The notes beneath the pieces were generated by a model. That model was not told the origin of the DNA, ran no database searches, and saw only the letters and a list, made by a program, of their open reading frames with translations. From Candidatus Sulfotelmatobacter sp. (GTDB taxonomy: Bacteria; Acidobacteriota; Terriglobia; Terriglobales; Acidobacteriaceae), in contig JASHNU010000079.1 in the NCBI GenBank assembly GCA_030041475.1, positions 112,685-176,684 on the forward strand: a DNA stretch of 64,000 bases. The letters are read 5' to 3'. Both the position numbers and the translations under genes were made by a program. Of this stretch, positions 38,721 through 47,096 are shown piece after piece (position 1 is the first letter of the stretch; each line of letters starts with the position of its first letter).

Positions 38721-39530
38721 TCAGTAAATATGAAAGTCAACTTGCACAGCAATCTGCACCGGCACTGGACCGCCATTTTTCATCGCTGGCTGGAACTTCC
38801 AGCTGCTTACTGCCTCCACGGCCTTTTCATCTAACCCCATGCCAAGTGGCGAAGTGATCTGCAGGTCTCTAGCCTCTCCAGAGGCATCTACCAACAGTGT
38901 CAAAGTCACTATCCCCTGGTACCTCGCCTGCCGGGCCTCCTTCGAGAATCGCGCGCCTACGTTTTTGACGACCACAGGTGGCGAAACTTCTCCGCCTACC
39001 TTGAAGAAATGCCTCGACTCGTCGTTAGCGGAAGCGCTCCGCGACCGTCCTTCCAATTTGTCAAAATAATCGCGCGAGTACTCGGGGACGATCTCGCTTA
39101 TCGACTCCGTCGGCCTCAGGAAGATCGAGTTCATGGCAGACGACACTTCGTCCGCATTAGGTTGATCCGACCCGAGCTCGATACCAATTTCCACTTTCTT
39201 TTCGTCTGAGAGTCTCTCCGGTTTTTGCTTGGAATCGAACCTGATGTAGACCCGCTTGCCCTCGATCTGCAGTCCACGGCCGTGCCGCTTGATGCGTTTC
39301 ACGTCAATTTGCCCATCCGTCGTCCACGGACCAGTCGCAGCAGAACCAGCCAGCGAGCCGTCGGCCCGAAATGACAGATGTTCCCCTTCGTAGAAATGGC
39401 GCAGGGTAAGGGTTTTTCCGGCCTAGTCTTTCAATTGCTCGTCGACGTCATCGTCCGCTTTGGCAAACGACGGTCGCAGCAGCATCGCAAGCATCACTGC
39501 CGCCAGCGAAATGATCCTTCCCGCCTTCAT
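38721..39530 (-). pseudogene. TonB-like (energy transducer) exported protein interrupted by in-frame TAG
   Basis: The track gives only the part after GTG 39302. Reading upstream in the same frame, ATG 39530 opens a signal peptide (MKAGRIISLAAVMLAMLL), runs 35 codons to TAG at 39425-39423, and then continues open as AGKTLTLRHFYEGEHLSF straight into the 193-residue track ORF. The C-terminal 80 residues are a TonB-C-like domain (ARYQGIVTLTLLVDASGEARDL, AVEAVSSWKFQPAMKNG). The codon before the stop and after it fit a continuous protein, so this is a single nonsense change, a sequencing error or readthrough. It is followed upstream by the 39542 gene on the same strand. Confidence 0.75.
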
Positions 39531-39541
39531 GACGATGAAGT

Positions 39542-41260
39542 CTACTCCGGGTTCAGGCTGTCATACATCTTCCACAACTTGTCGGCGGTCGCCCGGTAGA
39601 TCACCCACCCCGTCCCCGCATCCGACGTTTCTTTGAACAGCAACTCCCCGCGCCCGTCGCCGTCGGCGTCCACCGCGTCCACCAGTTCGAGCCGGGGCGT
39701 CACATCCAGATGGAACTTGTCGGTGATTCCGGAATACAGGGGAAGCAAGTTGTTGTAGATGTCCGTTAGCGCCACCAGCACGATCGAATACTGCAGATCG
39801 GAATAGCCCGGCCCCGCCGCCGCGGGCGGCGGCAGATGCGCCTCGGCACTGAACACGATGATCGGCTGATTGCTCGTCCACAAATCGTAAGTCGTCATCT
39901 GCACGTTGCTCAGAATCGGCTCGGGGGCCTTCACGGCCTGGGGGTGACGCGTCTGCGCTGCCGCCGGTTTTGGAGCGATTTCTGCCTTCGCCTGCGCAGC
40001 CAGATACGCCTTGAGTCGCTGCTTTGCCACCTCAGTAATCTGCTGGCGGCGCTCTCCTTCTTCGTCTTTGAGCCAGTCGAAGCTGAAGGGATGTGGAGTC
40101 GGCCCCCCGGCATCAGAAATCGCCGGGATGAGCTGCACCGGAGTTTTCTCTGCCGTCGTCCCGGATTTGCCTGCCTTCGCCGGTGTTACCCCGGGCTTGC
40201 TGTAACCCGGAAAATCGTCATCCGAAAACGGCTGTGTGGGTTTGCCCCTTCGCAGCCGCGGACGATTCCCCTCCGCCGCGCCGCTATCGGACTCCGGCGG
40301 CTTCGTCTTGGTTGATTTTTCTGCCGACGCCGAGCCTGTGTTTCCCGCGCCCGGCTGATTTGGACCTGGCTGACTTGCACCAGGCTGTTTTGAGCCAGCC
40401 TGATTTGGACCAGCCTGATTTTGATCAGGTTGTCCCTGGCCAGCTTGGCCCTGGGCCGCTGTCGATTCGCTGGCCGGCGCGCTCGATCCCGCCTGCGCCG
40501 GCGTTTGGCTGGCTGCTCCCGAATTTGCTTCCTCGGCCGGCCGTTTCAAGCGTGGTGGTTCGTCACTCGAAGTGGACGATCCACTGGACTGCGAAGAAGC
40601 CGGCGGTGAAGCGGTAGCCGGAGCCGGAGACGCAGCTTGCCCCGCCGAAGTTTGACCAGCCGCCGCCTGCCCGCCAGCCGACGCCGGCTGCGGATTTCGT
40701 GTCAGGCGGGGCCGGTCATCCGTGGTGCCGATGCCCTTCGGCACGCCCTCCGCCTTCATGGGTGCGTTCGGCTTCTCGGTTCCTGCAGGCACCCAGGCCC
40801 CGGTCCCGATCCATGGGATCTGAGCATTTGCGGCTGTGCTGTGCAACGCACTGCCTACCGTAAACAATCCCTGAGAATTGCCCGTACGCTCGACCTCGTA
40901 CACGGTTCCCGTCTCTAGCGCCATGGGAACCGGGTCGGCTTTGTACGCCGACGCATCCCAGAACTTGCCGTTGATCAGGATCGCGATCGGCACCAGCGAA
41001 GACTTGCCGTTTGCCGCCAGTTGCAGCACCGCCACTGCCCGCGGCCCGGCATCTTTCTTGCGCGGCGCCTTGCGCTCGCCCGTAAAAATCTGTGGCCGCT
41101 GTTCCTGCGCTTGGCTCCCCGCTCCGAGCGACACAAATCCCGCCGCCAGCAGCACCCCGAACGCGGTCCGGTATAGAATCTTTCCCAACGCCGCCCGGTA
41201 CCACGCGTTATCCACCGCGCCGGAGCTGCCGAAACTCGATTTTTTTTGTGAGACAGCCAT
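39542..41260 (-). CDS. Exported Pro/Gln/Ala-rich low-complexity protein
   Basis: About 572 residues from ATG 41260. Hydrophobic signal-like segment (TAFGVLLAAGFVSLGAG) about 30 residues in, then an N-terminal domain (VPIAILINGKFWDASAY), a central low-complexity linker with tandem NQAG/NQPG/KQPG units, and a C-terminal domain with VDADGDGRGELLFKE, a calcium-binding-like DxDGDGxxE motif as in FG-GAP/VCBS repeats. The start is uncertain: it could also be a GTG or TTG 15-25 codons later, closer to the signal peptide. No family recognised. It ends 11 bp before the TonB-like gene. Confidence 0.7.
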   Translation of the reverse strand: MAVSQKKSSFGSSGAVDNAWYRAALGKILYRTAFGVLLAAGFVSLGAGSQAQEQRPQIFTGERKAPRKKDAGPRAVAVLQLAANGKSSLVPIAILINGKFWDASAYKADPVPMALETGTVYEVERTGNSQGLFTVGSALHSTAANAQIPWIGTGAWVPAGTEKPNAPMKAEGVPKGIGTTDDRPRLTRNPQPASAGGQAAAGQTSAGQAASPAPATASPPASSQSSGSSTSSDEPPRLKRPAEEANSGAASQTPAQAGSSAPASESTAAQGQAGQGQPDQNQAGPNQAGSKQPGASQPGPNQPGAGNTGSASAEKSTKTKPPESDSGAAEGNRPRLRRGKPTQPFSDDDFPGYSKPGVTPAKAGKSGTTAEKTPVQLIPAISDAGGPTPHPFSFDWLKDEEGERRQQITEVAKQRLKAYLAAQAKAEIAPKPAAAQTRHPQAVKAPEPILSNVQMTTYDLWTSNQPIIVFSAEAHLPPPAAAGPGYSDLQYSIVLVALTDIYNNLLPLYSGITDKFHLDVTPRLELVDAVDADGDGRGELLFKETSDAGTGWVIYRATADKLWKMYDSLNPE

Positions 41261-41732
41261 GCATCTTAATGATAAAGCTCCCGAGTTCGCTTTGCAGGAC
41301 GAGAACAGCAAGGAAGTCAAACTGAAAGACTTTCGCGGCAAAACGGTCATCTTGTTTTTCTATCCCAGGGCCAACACGCCCGGTTGAACCATAGAAGCTC
41401 GCGGGTTCCGCGACTCATACAAACAGATTCAAAAAACCGGCGCCGTGCTGCTTGGCATCTCCGCCGATACGTCGAAAGCGCAGAAAAGTTTTGCCGAGAA
41501 GAACGACCTCCCGTTCACCCTCCTGGCCGACTCCGACAAGAAAGTTGCCGAAGCCTTCGGCGTGATGAAAGAGAAAAACATGTACGGTAAAAAAGTCTGG
41601 GGCATTGCCCGGACTACATTCGTCATCGGCCCCGACGGCAAAATTCAGCACATCTTCGAAAAGGTCAATCCCGAGGGCCATGCCGAGGAAGTGCTCGCGT
41701 ATATAAGAGAATTGTCGAAAAGCGCTCCATAG
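41259..41732 (+). CDS. bcp: Bcp-type peroxiredoxin with in-frame TGA at the peroxidatic Cys (candidate selenoprotein)
   Basis: Thiol peroxidase family that reduces hydroperoxides. The frame from ATG 41259 runs through TGA (41385-41387) to 41732, 157 residues if read through, against 156 in E. coli Bcp. Before TGA: FFYPRANTPG; after it: TIEARGFRDSY. In Bcp this is PGCT..EACGFRD, so TGA falls exactly at the peroxidatic Cys (residue 43), and the resolving Cys position is Arg. The deduced protein has no Cys at all, so without Sec it would have no redox residue. A hairpin just after TGA fits a bacterial SECIS. The track splits it into two ORFs. Alternative: nonsense-inactivated pseudogene. Confidence 0.8.
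41396..41415 (+). promoter_or_regulatory. Candidate bacterial SECIS hairpin
   Basis: TCGCGG-GTT-CCGCGA (41399-41413), a perfect 6-bp stem with loop GUU, beginning 11 nt after the TGA; the loop begins 17 nt after it. AG/CT can extend the stem across a bulged C. The first loop base is G. This fits the published bacterial SECIS rules as I recall them (upper stem 4-16 bp, short apical loop with G in its first two positions, about 16-37 nt from UGA). No folding software was run. Confidence 0.6.
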
Positions 41733-41834
41733 CCGGATTTTGGGTGGCGCAGCGCTTCAGCGTTGCGACAGACGCTACCGATTGTTAAGGGCTTCAGCCC
41801 CTGAGGGAACGCTTCTAAGCGGGCAACTGAAACT

Positions 41835-42512
41835 ATGCATGTCGGCCATCCCGAACCTCCTCTCAGAAATCACAACGTCAGCATTCAGCCCCTGCCTCGC
41901 TCTTTCTTCGCCCGCTCGCCCCGCCGCGTGGCGCGCGAGCTTCTGGGCAAAGTCCTCGTCCGCACAGGAGACGGCCACACTCCTCGCCTGACCGCGCGCA
42001 TTGTCGAAGTCGAGGCCTACCTCGGTGAGCAAGACCCCGCTTCCCACGCTTATCCCGGGCCAACATCGCGCAACGCCGTCATGTTTGGCCCTGCAGGCTA
42101 CGCGTACGTCTACTTCATCTACGGCAATCATTACTGCCTGAACGTTTCCTGTGAACGCGAAGGCCGCGCCGGAGCGGTTCTCTTTCGCGCCCTCGAACCG
42201 CTCACAGGAGTCGAAGAGATGGCCCGGGCGCGCGGCATCGCTATCAGCCACCCACGCGACCTGCATCAGCGAGATCTGGTCAAACTCACCAGCGGCCCCG
42301 GCCGCCTGGGAGAAGCCTTCGGCGTCACCCGCGCGCGCGATAACGGCTGCGATCTTACCTTGCCCGCGAGCGGCTTGTGGATCGGTGCCGATGGCTACCG
42401 CGTCCGTGTGATCCGGGTGACCCCGCGCATCGGCATCACCAAAGCCGCCGAGAAGCGTCTCCGCTATTTCATTTCCGACAACCCATTCGTCTCCGGCCGC
42501 AAGACTCTCTAG
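41835..42512 (+). CDS. 3-methyladenine DNA glycosylase (AAG/MPG family)
   Basis: Removes alkylated purines in base-excision repair. 225 residues: LPRSFFARSPRRVARELLGKVLV near residue 21, catalytic-region Glu in IVEVEAYLGEQDPASHAYPG near residue 60, and YVYFIYGNHYCLNV near residue 97. Start at ATG 41835 gives a short extra N-terminus; the fold proper begins near residue 20. A palindromic repeat (GGGCTTCAGCCCCTGAGG) lies upstream. Confidence 0.9.
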   Translation: MHVGHPEPPLRNHNVSIQPLPRSFFARSPRRVARELLGKVLVRTGDGHTPRLTARIVEVEAYLGEQDPASHAYPGPTSRNAVMFGPAGYAYVYFIYGNHYCLNVSCEREGRAGAVLFRALEPLTGVEEMARARGIAISHPRDLHQRDLVKLTSGPGRLGEAFGVTRARDNGCDLTLPASGLWIGADGYRVRVIRVTPRIGITKAAEKRLRYFISDNPFVSGRKTL

Positions 42513-42692
42513 ACTTCTTGACGAAGGGAGTAAACTATCCGCCGGGACAAACAGGTCAGAACCATTGCTGGACAGGCTATTCACCTGTTTTCCCGCGGGG
42601 AGGCGACGCGGCTCGGCTGTAGTCGCCGCTCTAAATTTTGGATGCATCGCATCCTGCCCCTGGCGTTTTTCATCTCATGAACCAGGGGTGAT

Positions 42693-43475
42693 ATGCACAA
42701 GGGCGACATGAGACGCTCGGCACCATTCCGGATTCTCCTTGCAGGCTCTGTCGCCATTCTGGCCATCTCAGCACTCACCTCTGGCGCGTTCGCTTCCGCC
42801 AGCGTCGTCCATTCCCAGGAAACGCCTTCTTCCATTGTGATTGGCTTCGTCGGCGGCTTTGTCCGCCACGACAACCCTCATCACGGTCCGGTGATTTTCG
42901 CGCAGCGACTCGAACAGGGGGCTCCCAGCGGAACCTATGTTCAGGTTTTCGAGAATCGCCACCGCAGGGCCGCATACAACACCATCATTCGCCTGCTTGA
43001 CCGCAATCACGACGGCGTTCTCAGCGAAGACGAGAAGGCGCAGGCGCGCATCATCCTGTATGGGCAGAGTTGGGGTGCGGCCACCGTCTTGCTCCTGGCT
43101 CGGCAACTGAATCGCACTGGCATTCCCGTCTTGCTGACCGTCCAGGTTGATACCGTTTCCAGACTCTGGCGCAACGACAAAACCATCCCGCCCAACGTCC
43201 GCGCGGCCGCCAACTTTTATCAGCGCCATGGCCTCGTTCGCGGGCAGCCTCACATCGTTGCCGCCGATCCTGCCCGAACCCAGATTGTTGGCAACTTCCT
43301 CTTCGACTACAAAGAATCCCCCGTGAAGTGCGAAGGATATTCGTGGCTCGACCGCCATGTCACCCCCAGCCACATGCAGATCGAGTGCGATCCCAGCGTC
43401 TGGACTCAGGTCGAAAACCTGGTGCGCCAGCGCCTCGAACCGCGGCCGGCGGCCGTGGCTGCGGCTCAGCCTTAG
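42693..43475 (+). CDS. Exported protein with EF-hand-like loop and a hydrolase-like GxSxG element
   Basis: 260 residues with signal peptide (ILLAGSVAILAISALTSGAFA). Near residue 105 is a canonical EF-hand loop, DRNHDGVLSEDE. Directly after it GQSWGAATVLLLARQL resembles the nucleophile elbow of alpha/beta hydrolases or a lipase-like element (GxSxG). An Asp (VDTV) follows and His residues (RHGLVRGQPHIV) lie near residue 190, so a hydrolase triad is possible. The start may be ATG 42693 or 42711. The EF-hand may be coincidental, but its match is good. Confidence 0.65.
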   Translation: MHKGDMRRSAPFRILLAGSVAILAISALTSGAFASASVVHSQETPSSIVIGFVGGFVRHDNPHHGPVIFAQRLEQGAPSGTYVQVFENRHRRAAYNTIIRLLDRNHDGVLSEDEKAQARIILYGQSWGAATVLLLARQLNRTGIPVLLTVQVDTVSRLWRNDKTIPPNVRAAANFYQRHGLVRGQPHIVAADPARTQIVGNFLFDYKESPVKCEGYSWLDRHVTPSHMQIECDPSVWTQVENLVRQRLEPRPAAVAAAQP

Positions 43476-43658
43476 TCCCTCCCCACCTCGGGTTTGTAAA
43501 CGCCAAGCATCCAATTTCAGCAAACTGCACTCGAAACGAAGAACGGCCCCGTGTGCCTGTGGCGAGGCCATACACTGTCCCCCACCCCCAAAATTCGCAA
43601 GTCGATTACCTTTGGTGTCTTGGACGAAAACTCCGAGGGACGATAAAGTGGCATATTG

Positions 43659-44816
43659 ATGGCCTTGCATCTTAAACCTGGACCCTTCAAAGCTGGACTG
43701 GTCGCCCTCACCTTGCTCACCCTGAGCTGGACACTGGCTTCCTCGGCGCAGGACTCCGGCCAGGCCCCAGCCGATCAGCAGCGCAGCGAAGCGGCCAAGC
43801 CGACGGAAGCGGCCCCCGACGGGAGTCCGCCGTCCGACCGTCATTCCGGAAGCATCAGCGGAACGGTGCTGGATCAAACCGGGGCAGTCGTTCCCGGTGC
43901 CGAAGTTCAACTCATTGAGAAACCTCTTGGCGCAAGTCAGCCGGCTCCGCAGGCAGTCGTTTCCCGCAGCGACGGTCAGTTCTCCTTCACCAACGTCCGT
44001 CCCGGTCCGTTTCAGCTGAACGTTACGTCCGAAGGATTCTCCCCGCAAACCATCTCCGGAACCCTCGGCTCAGGACAGAGCGATCAGGTACCGCCCATCA
44101 TGCTGGCGGTTGCCACCAGGATCACTGAGGTCAATGTTTCCCTCACCCGCGAGGAAATCGCCGAAGAAGCGGAAGTCGAGCTGAAGATCGAAGAGAAACA
44201 GCGCATCCTGGGAGCGCTTCCTAATTTTTACGTCACCTACAACCCCAACGCCGCCCCTCTTACGCCGAAACAGAAATTCAGGCTCGCGGCCCGAAACGTG
44301 ATCGATCCCTTTACTTTCGTGATCGTGGGCGGCACCGCCGGCATGCAGCAGGCCCAGAATCACTTCCGCGGATATGGCCAGGGCTCCGAAGGTTATGCCA
44401 AGCGCTTCGCCGCCAACTATGGCGACACGCTTTCGGGCACTTTCATCGGCCAAGCCATCCTTCCCGCACTCCTGAAGCAAGACCCTCGTTATTTCTACAA
44501 AGGGACCGGCAGCTTCCGCGCCCGGGCTCTGTATGCCATCGCCAACGCCGTGATTTGCAAGGGCGACAACCGCCGCTGGCAGCCCAACTACTCGAATGTG
44601 CTCGGAAGCCTGGCTGCGGGCGGTATTTCCAACCTTTACTACCCGGCCCAGGACCGCGACGGCTTAACCCTGACCTTCGAAAATGCCGCCGTCGGCCTCG
44701 GCTCGTCTGCGATTTTCAATCTGATGCAGGAATTCGTCATCCGCCATTTCACCCCCAAGCTCCCCAAGCAGGATCCGCCGCCCCCCGCCAACATTGGGAC
44801 GACCATCCATAACTAG
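43659..44816 (+). CDS. Exported carboxypeptidase-regulatory-like domain protein
   Basis: 385 residues: signal peptide (LTLLTLSWTLASSAQ), a Ser/Pro/Glu linker, then a CarboxypepD_reg-like beta-sandwich (SGSISGTVLDQTGAVVPGAEVQL ... FSFTNVRPGPFQLNVTSEGF), the domain common on acidobacterial TonB-dependent and secreted proteins. A C-terminal ~200 residues of unknown fold follow, ending in a Pro-rich tail. I use ATG 43659; the track's TTG is one codon upstream. Confidence 0.78.
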   Translation: MALHLKPGPFKAGLVALTLLTLSWTLASSAQDSGQAPADQQRSEAAKPTEAAPDGSPPSDRHSGSISGTVLDQTGAVVPGAEVQLIEKPLGASQPAPQAVVSRSDGQFSFTNVRPGPFQLNVTSEGFSPQTISGTLGSGQSDQVPPIMLAVATRITEVNVSLTREEIAEEAEVELKIEEKQRILGALPNFYVTYNPNAAPLTPKQKFRLAARNVIDPFTFVIVGGTAGMQQAQNHFRGYGQGSEGYAKRFAANYGDTLSGTFIGQAILPALLKQDPRYFYKGTGSFRARALYAIANAVICKGDNRRWQPNYSNVLGSLAAGGISNLYYPAQDRDGLTLTFENAAVGLGSSAIFNLMQEFVIRHFTPKLPKQDPPPPANIGTTIHN

Positions 44817-44961
44817 CCGTCTTTTCAGCGATTCCGCCCGGTGTCCCATCTCGTGCAACTTTCGTTCGGCAGCGGTGTTCTAATGAAGTAGGATTGAAAA
44901 AGGTGGTCTGCCCGCCAGGGCAAGTGACCGCCATTGAAGTTGGAAGGTGGAGGGCGCTGAT

Positions 44962-45756
44962 ATGAGATCCACCTGCATGCACGCTTTTCTTACCGGCATT
45001 GCCTCGCTCGCTCTCGTGTGTCTGCCTACAAATCTCTTCGCCCAGCACGGTGGCGGTGGCCACGGCGGCGGCGGAGGCGGTGGCTTCCATGGCGGTGGCG
45101 GCGGAGGCTTCCACGGTGGTGGCGGCGGTAGTTCCCACGGAGGTGGTGGCGGCTTCGGCGGATCCCACGGTGGCGGTTACGGTTACCACGGCGGGGGTTA
45201 CGGCGGATACCACGGTAGCGCAGGCGGCTTTGGTCGCGGCTCGTCAGGAAGCATGCGCGGAGAATCCGCTGCCAGCGGCCGCGCCTGGTCCTGGGAGGGC
45301 CATAGCGGTGCCCGTGACACCTCGCCCGGCTTCCACTCCTTCGGATCAGGCAACAGCAGCGCCGCCAGATCGGCCGCCGCAGGCTCATCGTCTAGGAGCA
45401 CAAGCGGCGCCTCTATTCATTCCGGAACTAGCAACGGTCAGTTCCACTCCTTCGGAGGCACTCACAACGCTGCTGCTTCCACAGTGGCCGGCTCGCACTT
45501 CGCCACCACTGGATCCATTGCCCGCGCGAACTTCGGATTCGCCAATGGCTGGCGCGGCGGCTGGGGCTGGCGTGGAGGCTGGGGATGGGGCTGGGGCGGC
45601 TGGGGTTGGGGACTCGGTTGGTGGGGTCCCGGCTGGGGATGGGGTTGGGGCCCGTTCTGGGCGTGGCCACCGTACTGGTATAACCCGTGGTGGTGGGACT
45701 ACAGCTATCCCCAAGCGTACATTTACCCGTACCCCGACTCGGATTCGAGCTACTAG
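44962..45756 (+). CDS. Secreted Gly/His/Trp-rich protein
   Basis: 264 residues from ATG 44962 (MRSTCMHAFLTGIASLALV). After a signal peptide come Gly/His blocks (HGGGGHGGGGGGG), Ser/Ala-rich middle, then a Gly-Trp block (GWGWRGGWGWGWGGWGWG) and a Trp/Tyr/Pro C-terminus (WPPYWYNPWWWDYSY). No catalytic motif. It could be a structural, adhesive or metal-binding surface protein. The repeat blocks are DNA-encoded GGT/GGC and TGG runs, so length may vary between strains. A GWG tail is familiar from acidobacterial secreted proteins of unknown role. Confidence 0.75.
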   Translation: MRSTCMHAFLTGIASLALVCLPTNLFAQHGGGGHGGGGGGGFHGGGGGGFHGGGGGSSHGGGGGFGGSHGGGYGYHGGGYGGYHGSAGGFGRGSSGSMRGESAASGRAWSWEGHSGARDTSPGFHSFGSGNSSAARSAAAGSSSRSTSGASIHSGTSNGQFHSFGGTHNAAASTVAGSHFATTGSIARANFGFANGWRGGWGWRGGWGWGWGGWGWGLGWWGPGWGWGWGPFWAWPPYWYNPWWWDYSYPQAYIYPYPDSDSSY

Positions 45757-45826
45757 TTTTGGCGTGTAGGTGAGGTTATAGGCGACGTCGTGGGATGGCA
45801 CATCGCGACGTCGCTTTTGTTTCGCA

Positions 45827-46675
45827 TCAGCGATAAGGTGCCAGCACGACGTTATCAATCAGCCGCGTCGCCCCCACATACGCCGCGACCGCGACCAGCG
45901 CACCATCAGAAACGTCCGCTACCGGATCCAGCGTCTCCGCGTCAACGATTTCGAAATAATCCAGACGCACCGCCTCTGCGTTCTCAAATTCGGCCCGCCC
46001 TGCCGCAGCCAGCTTTGCAGCATCCCGTTCGCCGGCACGCGCCAACTCCTCCACACGCATTAAGGAACGATGCAGCACCAGCGCTTCCCTCCGTTGTTTC
46101 GCGTCGAGGTACGCATTGCGCGAGCTCATGGCCAGCCCATCGGCCTCGCGCACAATCGGACACACCACAATCTCCACCGCGAAATTCAGATCGCGCACCA
46201 TCCGCCGGATCACCGCAACTTGGGCAGCGTCTTTTTGCCCGAAGAACGCCACGTCCGGTTCGACGACATGAAACAACTTGCTGACCACCGTCGTGACTCC
46301 GCGAAAATGTCCGGGCCGTGAACGGCCGTCCAGCTTGCTGCACAGGTCCTCCACCGTCACCCAGGTCACTGCTCCCGCCGGGTACATCTCTTCCACACTC
46401 GGCGCGAATACCAATTCCACGCCTTCCCGCTCCAGCATCTCCCGGTCGCGCTCGAAGGGCCGCGGATATTTCGCCAAATCTTCATTGGGCCCAAACTGCG
46501 TGGGATTCACAAAAATCGACGCCGCCACAGCATCGCACTGCGCTCGCGCCGACCCCACCAGCGAGAGATGCCCCTCATGCAGCGCACCCATGGTCGGCAC
46601 CAGTCCGAGGCGCTTGCCCGCGCCCCGGAGAGCACGGCTCGCCGCCCTCATTTCATCAATGGTCGTAAAAATCTT
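45827..46675 (-). CDS. panC: Pantothenate synthetase
   Basis: Joins pantoate and beta-alanine using ATP. 282 residues: PTMGALHEGHLSLV near residue 28, the nucleotidyltransferase motif, FVNPTQFGPNEDL near residue 53, and GLAMSSRNAYLD near residue 175. Typical PanC has about 280 residues; TTG 46675 (LKIFTTIDEMR) reproduces that, whereas the track's ATG 46708 lies inside a palindrome upstream. panB lies 420 bp beyond, with a small immunity-like gene between them. Confidence 0.93.
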   Translation of the reverse strand, partial: KIFTTIDEMRAASRALRGAGKRLGLVPTMGALHEGHLSLVGSARAQCDAVAASIFVNPTQFGPNEDLAKYPRPFERDREMLEREGVELVFAPSVEEMYPAGAVTWVTVEDLCSKLDGRSRPGHFRGVTTVVSKLFHVVEPDVAFFGQKDAAQVAVIRRMVRDLNFAVEIVVCPIVREADGLAMSSRNAYLDAKQRREALVLHRSLMRVEELARAGERDAAKLAAAGRAEFENAEAVRLDYFEIVDAETLDPVADVSDGALVAVAAYVGATRLIDNVVLAPYR

Positions 46676-46702
46676 CAAATGTCCATGTAGGGACAGCGGG
46701 TG

Positions 46703-46743
46703 CCCCATCCTAAATTCGTGCCTTTTGCGAATTTAGGGTGGGG
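46703..46743. repeat. Long hairpin, GGTGCCCCATCCTA-type element
   Basis: CCCCATCCTAAATTCG and CGAATTTAGGGTGGGG form a 16-bp stem with one wobble around a 9-nt loop. It is a relative of the 49886-49914 hairpin (CCCACCCTACG...CGTAGGGTGGG). Confidence 0.7.
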
Positions 46744-46756
46744 ATTTTCGTCGAAC

Positions 46757-46972
46757 CTATCTCGCCACCACCGGCACGTCGTGCTTCGCCGCCCAGATCA
46801 GCGCGATAAACCAGCCGATCACCGTCCATCCCAGGAAGAAGTTCAGCAGAAAGATGGCCAGCGTGTCGCGTTTTTCGCGGATCAGGGCAATGATCGACGG
46901 CAGGAAGTACATCACGAACGGCAAGCCGAAGAACGGGAAGAAGAAGAAATGCGCCAGGTGATGCATACTCAT
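46757..46972 (-). CDS. Superinfection-immunity-family small membrane protein
   Basis: 71 residues with three hydrophobic segments and the signature YFLPSIIALIREKRDT...FLLNFFLGWTVIGW of the Imm_superinfect family (originally named after T4 Imm; widely present in bacterial chromosomes). Function in bacteria is unknown. Lies between panB and panC on the same strand, with no phage genes nearby. Confidence 0.75.
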   Translation of the reverse strand: MSMHHLAHFFFFPFFGLPFVMYFLPSIIALIREKRDTLAIFLLNFFLGWTVIGWFIALIWAAKHDVPVVAR

Positions 46973-47096
46973 GCCTCCTCGCCTGCTACTAGCCTAGCAC
47001 CGCCGCACTTCGCGTGCGAGCATGGTGCTTCCGCTGCGTGAAGATACGTATGGAGCCAGCGTGCAGTTCCGTCGTATCGGCGCAGATCCGTGGCCC

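Noticed and set aside
39423-39425. Pyrrolysine or another recoding at the TonB-like TAG
   Set aside because: No family member uses it and no downstream element is visible; nonsense mutation or error is simpler.
45026-45388. Arg/His-rich ORF antisense to the Gly-rich protein, and similar ORFs such as 8193-8390
   Set aside because: Shadow translation of repetitive or GC-rich coding DNA, with no start signal and biased composition.
46757-46972. Prophage at the superinfection-immunity gene
   Set aside because: No integrase, structural or lysis genes are nearby; the gene family is common on chromosomes.
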